This document shows, in pieces, positions 55,769-63,553 of a stretch of 64,000 bases of DNA (position 1 is its first letter; every line of letters starts with the position of its first letter). The stretch spans positions 1 to 64,000 of the forward strand of contig NZ_BDBZ01000019.1 in assembly GCF_001613245.1 (NCBI RefSeq), read 5' to 3'. The stretch is from Nocardia speluncae NBRC 108251. GTDB taxonomy: Bacteria; Actinomycetota; Actinomycetes; Mycobacteriales; Mycobacteriaceae. The translations under genes were made by a program, and so were the position numbers. The notes beneath the pieces were generated by a model. It searched no databases, was not told where the DNA came from, and saw only the letters and a program-made list of their open reading frames with translations.

Positions 55769-57037
55769 TTACGAAAGGTGCAGCGGCGGCGCGGGGAGGA
55801 ACGTCGCGGGAAGCGCGGAAAGCGCACGCAGGAACGGGGTCGGAAACCAACTGAGCTGCTCGGCGGGAATCGCCAGCTTCATCACCGGCAGCGCATCAAG
55901 CAGCTGTTCGAGTCCGGTAGTGGCGATGAGCAGCGCGAGAACACTGGACGGGCATTGATGTGCGCCCGCGCCCCACGCCAGATGCGCGCGGTTACCGTGG
56001 CGTTCGGCGGCCTGAATGGCCGGATCCGCGTTGGCCGCTCGAATGCCGATGACCACCGGTTGATGCGCAGGCAGCCACACTCCGTCCAGCCGTGGCGCGG
56101 TCGGATACCGCACGCATCCGTTCGCCACCGGCGGGTCGAGGAACAACGTCTCCTCGACCGCTTCGCGGGCCCCGAGCGCCCCGCCGAGGACATCACCGGT
56201 AAAGCGGTCGTCGGTGAGGAACAGCCGCAACGTATTCACCAGCAACGACACGGTCGGCTCAGCCCCGGAGAGGTAGAACTCCGCCAACTGGTGTACGACC
56301 TCGTCGTCGGTCAAGCCGGCCGGATGCTGCATAAGCCATGTCGCTATGTCCTCGGCCGGTGCGGCCTTCTTCTGACGCACCACCTCGGCCAGCACCGCCG
56401 TGGCCAGGTCGTATCCCTGCACTGCGACCTGGGCATCATCTGCGGTCAGGTGCTCGGTCACTGCCTGATACAGCTGCGCATTCGCGTCCTCGGGCACCCC
56501 GGCGATCTGGCCCAGCGCCGTGTACACCAGCGGCACACCGTATTCGGAGCGCAGATCAGCCTGCCCGCGGTCACAAAACAGGTTGATCAGGCCGACCGCG
56601 ACGCGTTCCACCTGGGCCTGCACCATGTGCAGGTTCACCCCGCTCAGAACATCGACGACCACGCGCCGGTACCGGTCATGATCGGCGCCAGAGCTGCGTG
56701 CCGCGGTCGGCCGCCACTCCAAGCCCGGACGCACCGGACATTCACCTGGCACACCTTTCTGCCAGACCCGCGGGTCGGCGGAGTAGAACTCATCGCGCAG
56801 GACCTCCAATGCCTTGCCGTAGCCCGTCACCAACGTGACCGGCACATCATCGGCCAGCGTGACCGGGACCAACGGTCCGAACTGCTTCCGCGTCTGCTGG
56901 TAGAAGCGGTCCGGATCGGCAGCGAACGCCGCACCCCATAGCGGCACCGCCCGGCCGTCCGGCGCCATCGGCGAGCCCTGCGCAGTCCCCGATTCTCCGG
57001 ATGGGGTCTGTGCTGGACGGGCAAGAGACCTCTTCAC
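55769..57037 (-). CDS. Cytochrome P450-like protein without ExxR (first of a pair)
   Basis: A 422-residue P450 fold, similar in layout to the next gene (shared segments such as DPRVWQK / DPRTWQK and GVWLPAHQPV / GIWLPAHQPV), so the two probably arose by duplication. The heme loop is AWGAGAHQCPS with C362. The K-helix reads AVEETLFLDPP, with Phe where ExxR has Arg. The I-helix is LSGAEPTVSLL. Start GTG 57037 is supported by TTGGAG five bases upstream; the longer frame to 57091 would crowd the divergent promoter. First gene of the minus-strand operon. Confidence 0.75.
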   Translation of the reverse strand: MKRSLARPAQTPSGESGTAQGSPMAPDGRAVPLWGAAFAADPDRFYQQTRKQFGPLVPVTLADDVPVTLVTGYGKALEVLRDEFYSADPRVWQKGVPGECPVRPGLEWRPTAARSSGADHDRYRRVVVDVLSGVNLHMVQAQVERVAVGLINLFCDRGQADLRSEYGVPLVYTALGQIAGVPEDANAQLYQAVTEHLTADDAQVAVQGYDLATAVLAEVVRQKKAAPAEDIATWLMQHPAGLTDDEVVHQLAEFYLSGAEPTVSLLVNTLRLFLTDDRFTGDVLGGALGAREAVEETLFLDPPVANGCVRYPTAPRLDGVWLPAHQPVVIGIRAANADPAIQAAERHGNRAHLAWGAGAHQCPSSVLALLIATTGLEQLLDALPVMKLAIPAEQLSWFPTPFLRALSALPATFLPAPPLHLS

Positions 57038-57069
57038 AAACACTCCAAGGGATACATAGAAATCGAATG

Positions 57070-57094
57070 CACGTGTCCCCCTGCGGTACACGTG
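57070..57094. promoter_or_regulatory. Inverted repeat in the divergent promoter region
   Basis: CACGTGT (57070-57076) and ACACGTG (57088-57094), 11 nt apart, in the 242-bp gap between the P450 operon and the fusion NTPase gene. Candidate operator for a regulator, perhaps the HTH domain of the divergent product. Confidence 0.55.
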
Positions 57095-57279
57095 GCGCCG
57101 CCGTCGTCGGGAGGGCTGGAATGCTGTGGTGTTCGACGTTCGGCTGAGGCAGATTCAGGCTGGCAGAGCACAGGATTCGCGAACATGAGCCGCTGCCCTA
57201 GACTTGTCCTACTCTCGTGTTCGACCGAGTTTCGACGGACAGTCTCGATGGCGACCGATAAGGGGGATGAACGGGGCCT

Positions 57280-60200
57280 ATGGCGTCAGTGGTGGCCCGC
57301 TGGACGGGATACGAAGCCCGCGCCTTGCGTGAGGCCACAAGGATGAGCGTTCGCGAGTTCGCTGCTCACCTGGGTGTGAACGATGCAGCGGTCTCCAACT
57401 GGGAACGGCGCGGAATCGAAGCCAAGCTACGGTATGAGACTCAGCAGATTCTCGATACTGAACTCGCCCGATCTGGCCCGGACGTAGTAGCCAGGTTCGA
57501 GTTCATCCTTCAGCACGAAGCGGAAGACACTCCCCTTGGAACAGGACCGATTCCGAATCAGTCAGCGACCAGCGGGCCTGACTTCGGACTCCGGTCCAGG
57601 CGGCGAACGGCGGCTCTCCTCGATACAGCGACGCCGGTCCTCATGGAGGTACCGTATCGGGTCGATGATGCAGCAGTCGGGAGGTTTCGCCAGTTCCTCG
57701 CCTCAACGGCAAGGGTATTCGTCATCGCGGGCGGTGTGGGTAGCGGAAAGACCTGCCTCTCTCAACACTTGGTCCGCGAATGCCGGGAAACGGTGGATTT
57801 CCAACTTCACCTTTGCCAGACGTGGGTTCTGCCCACTACGGATCTGGCTACCGAAGTTCTGCGGTATTCCTCGTTATCGAGCGGTGATGATGCGTTACTC
57901 ACTCTGGAGCGTGTCGTAGGCGCGCTCGCATCTCCGTGCGTTGTTGTTATCGATGGCATTTCGTCGGAGGAGCATCTTTCCTTCGTCGGTCGGCAAGTCG
58001 ATGGCATATTGCGCCAAACAGACTCCCATCACCTTCGGTTTGTCCTCGTCGTCCGGACACCGCCCGAGCTCGACCTCTCCCCTTTTCCGATCCTGGCGGC
58101 CTCTACATTCAGACAGATCAGTGCGTCACCAACGGCTTCGTACACACTTGCACCCTGGACGATGACCGAGACACGCGAATGGTGGGACGGCACGCGCCGC
58201 AACAGCCAAATACCGTTCTCGCGCCTACCGGGGCCGCTGCAATCCCTGGCATCTATCCCGCTGTATTCGCAGTTGCTTCACAGCGCCGGAGAACCCCTCC
58301 AGGAGGGAATTCGCAATGGTCCGGCGAATGGGTTTCGCCTTGTCGACCATTGCGTGCGGACTATTCTCGGCCGCAACGCCCAACCCATCGAGCCAACCAT
58401 CGAGAGCCTCATACAGGTAGCCCGTGCACTGGATCCGAACGCGATTCCGCCGTCTCTGACCACCCCTTCACAGAAGACCAATTACCGCGCCGAGCCCCCG
58501 CAGCCGACTCCTCTTTTCGTGGAGCGGGCCTCCGACGGAGGTGCGCGTTTCGCCCACGACATCTTCCGTGCTTACTTCCTTGCTACCTGGATTTCGGACC
58601 GGTTAGCAGAGACCGGGAGGTCTGCCGCGACCGTCATCGCATTCAACGAACTGGCCGTTCGCGCATCGCAGTCCGCCGCGGCGCGCAATGTGTTCGATTT
58701 TGTGGTGTGTGCACTCGATTCCCGCGCGCACCACCTCATCGAGGTGATCGCCTTGGCGCCATCGATCACGATGGACGTAGCGCTCCCGATGTTGCTCGAA
58801 ACCATGGCAACCAACGGCGTACTGGCAGAAGATGCTATTCGTTCCTCCGCCCACCGCTGTACACAGTCGCAGGCACTGACCAAAGCGGTGCTGGCCACAC
58901 CGAACCTCCCGGAAATCCTCGGCGATCAGCACGCGCCCTGGGTGGTCGAACAACTACGCACTCACGGCTCGCAGCTCTGGCCTTCCATCGCCAAACATGT
59001 CGAGGATGCCCTTAATGTAGAGATCAGCACTCGAATCGTCAGCTGCATCGACCTCGACAGCCCTGCTGAAGCGGCCTTCCTCGCCCGCTACTTCGACCTG
59101 TTCACGAATGCGGGCCACGACCCATTCGATCTACTGCAGCAACTCGTTCGTAATCTCGACTGGCGTGTACGCGCGGCCCTCGCCGAATCATTGCCAGGAC
59201 GCGGCACGCTCAGCCCTCCACAGGTGAACTCCCTCATCGAGCAACTCGCAGGTGATTACGACTACAAAGTGCGAGCAGGCCTCGCCAGGGCGATCAGCGC
59301 CCTCGACACCGCCGCTTGCCAGCGTGTCCTTCGGTTAATGCTCACCGACAACAACTGGCATGTGCGCGAGCAAGCACTCCAGTCGATCACCGCGGCGCGA
59401 CAGAACCCGGTGCCTGATCCAGCGTTCACGGACCAAGTCCTCGCCATCATCTCCACTGATAAGAGCTGGCTCAGACCCCCCGTGCACGTAGCGAAGCTCA
59501 TCACCCGAATACATATGCTCAGCGGCACAACCACTCGGGATCTACAAGTCCGGGAAAACACCGGTCTGATCGGGCTTCTCAAAGAAGTTCGGTCCGGCTG
59601 GATCACATTGCCACCCGAACGTGAGCAAGCCCTGGTCCGCTGTGGTCAGGAGTCCTCTCATTGGCTCGTGGCGCGCGAAGCCGAAGCGGTCCGACGGCGA
59701 CATGAGTCCGGAACACCCAGCATCCAGGAGTGGTATCGACGGCGCCGCGGCAGGCGCTCGCTCCAGGTGGCCCTCGATGTTCATTCGCTCGACCGGGCAA
59801 CCGAGATAGCCTACGTGGCCGTCGAGGCCGACGTAGATTTTATCGAGGTCGGTGACCCGCTGATCAAACGGGAGGGCATCGCGGCAATCGAAGCGATCAA
59901 GCAGTGCGCGCCGGACACCGCCGTCGTAGCTGAGATGATGTCCGCAGACTGGGGCCGGGACCAGGTCGAACTCGCCGCTGAAGCCGGCGCTGATGTCATC
60001 CTCTTGATCGGTCCTGCATCGATGGCCAGTGTTTCTACCGCGGTCGCAGCAGCCCGGCGCCTCGGTGTTGCACTCACCCTCGATGCCACACCCGAGCACG
60101 CCACGCCCGCCTGGCTGCGCGATATGGAACGCACCGGCATCGACGGTTTCGTAGTCACCACCAATATCGACCTCGGTGTCGGCAGCAATCACCCCCTGGC

Positions 60201-60402
60201 CACCGCCGCCGCGGTCCGCAGATACAGCCAACTGCCCGTCGCGGTCTCCGGCGGCTTCAGCCCCGGCGACGACGCACTGAGTAGTGACGAATGGGACATA
60301 GCCATAATCGGTCGCAGCATTGCCGACGCCGTAGCACCGGCCGATACTGCCGGCCAGCTGGCCACCCTTGCCCGTAAGATCCGCGCCAAGGAGCATTCGT
60401 GA
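57280..60402 (+). CDS. HTH-NTPase-HEAT fused to a hexulose-phosphate-synthase-like domain
   Basis: A 1,040-residue multidomain protein. Residues 13-75: XRE-type HTH (RMSVREFAAHLGVNDAAVSN). Residues 140-330: P-loop NTPase with Walker A GGVGSGKT (151-158) and Walker B CVVVIDG (D225). Residues about 550-760: HEAT-like helical repeats (DWRVRAALAESL, DYKVRAGLARAI, NWHVREQALQSI). Residues 826-1040: an OMPDC/HPS-like barrel (VALDVHSLDRATEI, DFIEVGDPLIKREGI). The catalytic DxKxxD of that family appears as EMMSAD (885-890), so Lys is absent. The layout suggests a STAND-like sensor or regulator whose effector or ligand domain is a modified barrel. Its stop overlaps the next gene's GTG. Confidence 0.75.
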   Translation: MASVVARWTGYEARALREATRMSVREFAAHLGVNDAAVSNWERRGIEAKLRYETQQILDTELARSGPDVVARFEFILQHEAEDTPLGTGPIPNQSATSGPDFGLRSRRRTAALLDTATPVLMEVPYRVDDAAVGRFRQFLASTARVFVIAGGVGSGKTCLSQHLVRECRETVDFQLHLCQTWVLPTTDLATEVLRYSSLSSGDDALLTLERVVGALASPCVVVIDGISSEEHLSFVGRQVDGILRQTDSHHLRFVLVVRTPPELDLSPFPILAASTFRQISASPTASYTLAPWTMTETREWWDGTRRNSQIPFSRLPGPLQSLASIPLYSQLLHSAGEPLQEGIRNGPANGFRLVDHCVRTILGRNAQPIEPTIESLIQVARALDPNAIPPSLTTPSQKTNYRAEPPQPTPLFVERASDGGARFAHDIFRAYFLATWISDRLAETGRSAATVIAFNELAVRASQSAAARNVFDFVVCALDSRAHHLIEVIALAPSITMDVALPMLLETMATNGVLAEDAIRSSAHRCTQSQALTKAVLATPNLPEILGDQHAPWVVEQLRTHGSQLWPSIAKHVEDALNVEISTRIVSCIDLDSPAEAAFLARYFDLFTNAGHDPFDLLQQLVRNLDWRVRAALAESLPGRGTLSPPQVNSLIEQLAGDYDYKVRAGLARAISALDTAACQRVLRLMLTDNNWHVREQALQSITAARQNPVPDPAFTDQVLAIISTDKSWLRPPVHVAKLITRIHMLSGTTTRDLQVRENTGLIGLLKEVRSGWITLPPEREQALVRCGQESSHWLVAREAEAVRRRHESGTPSIQEWYRRRRGRRSLQVALDVHSLDRATEIAYVAVEADVDFIEVGDPLIKREGIAAIEAIKQCAPDTAVVAEMMSADWGRDQVELAAEAGADVILLIGPASMASVSTAVAAARRLGVALTLDATPEHATPAWLRDMERTGIDGFVVTTNIDLGVGSNHPLATAAAVRRYSQLPVAVSGGFSPGDDALSSDEWDIAIIGRSIADAVAPADTAGQLATLARKIRAKEHS

Positions 60403-60878
60403 TCATCACGCCGCTGCAGCCAGAACACATCGGCGAAGTCCGACAGCTCATGCAGCTCGGGGAGCCCTACATCAGCGCGCGCACCCTGTCGGACTACTGG
60501 CTGTATGCGACGCTGTTTTCCACCACCTGCCCCGTGGCAGTCGACGAGGAGAACACACTCGCCGGCGCAGTCATCGCCTTCCGAAGCCAGGACGAACCCG
60601 CCGACGTGTACGTACAGGACGTAATGGTTCATCCGCACTACCGCCGCCGCAACATCGCACGAACGCTTCTCGGCGCAGTGCGATCGCGAGCTGCGGGATG
60701 GGGTTGCACGCGACTGTACTTGACGTCTGAACCCGAAAACCGCGCAGCACACTCCAGTTGGATCGCACTAGGGTTCGAGAACCTCGAGGGCGACAGGGAG
60801 ATCGATGGGGTCTCCGTCACCAACGACTTCAAAGGCCCAGGCCGAGATCGAGCTGTCTACGCGCTTTCCCTGGAATAG
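60399..60878 (+). CDS. GNAT-family N-acetyltransferase
   Basis: A 159-residue acetyltransferase. The acetyl-CoA loop is in VQDVMVHPHYRRRNIARTLL (the R/Q-x-x-G/A segment is RRNIA), followed by RLYLTSEPENRAAHSSWIALGF, the usual C-terminal GNAT strand-helix. Substrate unknown. It starts at GTG 60399, overlapping the stop of the fusion gene by four bases (GTGA), so it is translated with it. Confidence 0.82.
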   Translation: MIITPLQPEHIGEVRQLMQLGEPYISARTLSDYWLYATLFSTTCPVAVDEENTLAGAVIAFRSQDEPADVYVQDVMVHPHYRRRNIARTLLGAVRSRAAGWGCTRLYLTSEPENRAAHSSWIALGFENLEGDREIDGVSVTNDFKGPGRDRAVYALSLE

Positions 60879-61211
60879 GCTCTCCCGTATCCGATTCGCC
60901 TCGTTGGCCCCTGCATTGACACCGGCCGCTCATCCTTGTTCAGGAATCGCACGCCAGGGCCTGGCGACCGACTGCAATCCATGAAGCGGGCCAACGCCAG
61001 GTCAGGCGACGCTGCCGCGTAACACCGCTACGCAGAACTACAGCAGAACTAGGACAGGACCGCGGTGTCTACTTTCGGTCTCACCAACGACGCTGGTCAC
61101 GAGTACGCGACTCCTCGTCGCCGACGGCCGAGCGTCGTGACCTGCTGACCATTTCCGGCACCGACCTCACCCGAGGCGAGGAGGTCCATTCGAGTGAGAG
61201 GTGAGCCCGTA
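60879..61211. other. Intergenic region before the ThiC paralogue
   Basis: 333 bp without a gene. It probably holds a promoter for the ThiC-like gene. A 9-bp direct repeat GCAGAACTA occurs at 61032-61040 and 61043-61051. I looked for a TPP riboswitch, usual before thiC, and see no match to its conserved segments. Confidence 0.4.
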
Positions 61212-62522
61212 ATGCTCACACCGGAAACAGATTCCCAGTTCGCTGAAACGTGCCGAGAGGAAGGAATCAACCCGGCCGAAGCCGCCCGCTCGGTAGCCAA
61301 CGGCACGATGGTCTTTCTCCGGTCCGAAGCCAGCAAGCATATGGAGAACTTCAAACCCCTCCTTGTCGGCACCGGCACCAGGCCCAAGATCAGCGGCCTG
61401 ATCGGGCTGGGGCCGCGTGACACCGATCGGCACGCCATCGTCGACACGATGAGCGTCATCCTCGCCGCACGCCCCGATGCCGTCATGGACCTCACGACCA
61501 ACCCGGAGGGTGTCGCTCTACGCACCGACCTCAAAGAGATCATGGGCGTTCCACTCGGGGCTTGCCTGACCTATGACCTGTTCACCGACCCCCGCCGGCG
61601 CATGAGCCGTGCGGAATTCCTCGAACGATTCGAGGCAGGATTGGCAACCGGGGTCGACTACGTGCTTGTCCATATGGGTATCACCCCGGCGATATCCGAG
61701 GCGATGAAGAAATCGACCCGAATCGTGCCCACCACCTCGCGCGGCGGCGGACTGATCGACCGCTACATGCGGATACAGCACTGCGACAACCCCTTGATCG
61801 AGCACCTCGACGGCATCATCGAGATCTGCCGACGCCGCGAGGTCGTACTCGACCTCGGCGACATCTTCCGGTCTGCCTGTACTGCGGACGCCGCCAACGA
61901 TGAACTGAAGTGGATGGAGCTGCGGCTGCTGGCCCAGCTACGCGCCGAGATACTGCGCGGCGGCGTGCAGGTGCTGTGTGAAAGCGGTGGGCACATCCCA
62001 CTCCATCTGATCCCCGAGCTCATCCCCGCCTACAAGGAGGCCCTGGGCGGTGCGCCGCTCTGGCTGGCCGGGCCCATGGTGATCGACAATGCCGTCACGC
62101 TCGACCAAGTCGTCAATACCCTCGGTATCCTCGCCGCCGGCCAGTGGGGCGGGGACATGTTCGCCTCCATCACCCATAACGAGCATTACGCGATGCCGAC
62201 CGCACCTGATACCGCCGAAGCCATCCGGTTCGCACGGGTCGCGATCACTGCATTGGAGTTGGCTCGCGGAAAGGAGTCCGAGACCACCAGGCAGCGCGCG
62301 ATGGGGCAGTCCCGGCGCCGCAATTCCTGGGCCGAACAGGCCGAGCTCGCGCTGTACCCGGACCTGGCAGACCAGGCGTTCATCCGCGAAGGACTCAAAG
62401 ACGGCGCACCGTGCACGATCTGCGGCAAGTACTGCCCACTCGTCATCGTCCACAAAGACGACGAGAAGCCGGTCACAGCCTCGGCAGTACAGCCCTTGCC
62501 CGTAATCGACCGCGAGGACTGA
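61212..62522 (+). CDS. ThiC-family radical SAM protein, paralogue with altered cluster motif
   Basis: A 436-residue protein of the HMP-phosphate synthase (ThiC)/BzaF superfamily, shorter than ThiC (about 550-630) and close to BzaF length. Seen: TTSRGGGLI (about 174-182, SRGGS in ThiC), NPLIEHLDGIIEICRR, VVLDLGDIFRSACTADA, ESGGHIPLH and THNEHYAMP. The two His (GGH and NEH) are 64 residues apart, the same spacing I recall for the ThiC zinc ligands. The C-terminal cluster motif is C401-x2-C404-x3-C408, where ThiC has CX2CX4C. GYDH of ThiC is TLDQ here. Substrate unknown. Start ATG 61212; GTG 61194 also has a good ribosome site. Confidence 0.75.
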   Translation: MLTPETDSQFAETCREEGINPAEAARSVANGTMVFLRSEASKHMENFKPLLVGTGTRPKISGLIGLGPRDTDRHAIVDTMSVILAARPDAVMDLTTNPEGVALRTDLKEIMGVPLGACLTYDLFTDPRRRMSRAEFLERFEAGLATGVDYVLVHMGITPAISEAMKKSTRIVPTTSRGGGLIDRYMRIQHCDNPLIEHLDGIIEICRRREVVLDLGDIFRSACTADAANDELKWMELRLLAQLRAEILRGGVQVLCESGGHIPLHLIPELIPAYKEALGGAPLWLAGPMVIDNAVTLDQVVNTLGILAAGQWGGDMFASITHNEHYAMPTAPDTAEAIRFARVAITALELARGKESETTRQRAMGQSRRRNSWAEQAELALYPDLADQAFIREGLKDGAPCTICGKYCPLVIVHKDDEKPVTASAVQPLPVIDRED

Positions 62523-62524
62523 TC

Positions 62525-63553
62525 ATGCCGGCCACCGGTATACAGCACAGCATTGTGCGGCGCCTCCCCGATTCCGCCGAACTCGACGATGTGGCGACCG
62601 ACATCGCGGACCGCCTCCTATCGATCGGCCGCCGCGTACCACCGGCCGACTGGCTGATCGTCGGTGGTTCCCTCGCCCGCGGCGAGCCGACGTTCGTGCG
62701 GCACAAGCAGCAGCACGTGCTGGTCTCCGATATCGATTTCCTGTACGTCCACTCCGGACAGCGGCCATCGATGCCGGTAGCGGAGCTGGTCGAGATGGCC
62801 GAACAATACTTTTCGACTGTCGATCTCATGGTTCTTCCGCTGTCCGGCTACCGCCGCGTCCAAACCTCGCTCGGCTACGACTTCAAGAACCTCGGTATAG
62901 CACTCACCGACACCGGTCTCCCAGGCCATACCCCTGTCGAGCTGGATGCCCGCGACGCCTACGAGATCCTGCTCTACTACACGCAAGCATATTTCTGGTG
63001 CGGGCTACACGGCCCGTGGCTCAACGGCGAAAACACTGCGCAGCACCATCTCGTGACCAACCGGCTGTGCATGAAGATCCTGCGCGCCACCGCGATGCTG
63101 GACGGCGCCTACGCGCACCACGACTTCGACCGTATGCCGCGGCCGATCGCGGACCGGATGCGCGCGGAACTGCGCTGGCGCCGTGACCCGTCGCAGCCTC
63201 CTATGGACGCGGGCCGATTCTGGACCTATCTCGCCGAGGCACTGACGCGTTTCGATACCGAATTCGGGCAACGGCGAGCTGATGCGGTCAACTACAGCCG
63301 GTACGCGACGACAAGCAGCGGGCGGATCGTCGCCCGTCACCACCAGGCGGCCCATCAGTTGGCGCGGGCAATGGCTGACGCATGGCTCGTCACAGGCGAC
63401 CCGCGGGCATTGGCTACGGTGAAGCACCGTGCGTGGGCGGAATACACCGGCTGGGACGGCACCCACATACAGCCCAGCCCGGAAGACTACTTCCGCCGCC
63501 ACAAGCAGGACATTCACGACCATCTATTGGCGATGAAAGTGCAGGTTGTATGA
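62525..63553 (+). CDS. Nucleotidyltransferase-fold protein
   Basis: A 342-residue protein with a Pol-beta-like nucleotidyltransferase core: WLIVGGSLARGEP (GGS-x-x-RGE helix start) and LVSDIDFLYV (first metal-binding D-x-D). A third Asp is probably in FSTVDLMVLPL. The C-terminal 200 residues are helical. It transfers an NMP group to a small molecule, protein or RNA; the acceptor is unknown. It begins two bases after the ThiC-like stop and ends overlapping the epimerase ATG (ATGA), so the three genes are one tightly coupled unit. Confidence 0.75.
   Translation: MPATGIQHSIVRRLPDSAELDDVATDIADRLLSIGRRVPPADWLIVGGSLARGEPTFVRHKQQHVLVSDIDFLYVHSGQRPSMPVAELVEMAEQYFSTVDLMVLPLSGYRRVQTSLGYDFKNLGIALTDTGLPGHTPVELDARDAYEILLYYTQAYFWCGLHGPWLNGENTAQHHLVTNRLCMKILRATAMLDGAYAHHDFDRMPRPIADRMRAELRWRRDPSQPPMDAGRFWTYLAEALTRFDTEFGQRRADAVNYSRYATTSSGRIVARHHQAAHQLARAMADAWLVTGDPRALATVKHRAWAEYTGWDGTHIQPSPEDYFRRHKQDIHDHLLAMKVQVV

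Noticed and set aside
60879..61211. TPP riboswitch before the ThiC-like gene
   Set aside because: I looked for the CUGAGA and ACCUGAUCUGGAU-type segments and did not find them.
61194..61211. GTG 61194 as the start of the ThiC paralogue
   Set aside because: Not excluded: it has GAGGAGG nine bases upstream. I kept ATG 61212 because the extra six residues look unlike a family N terminus.
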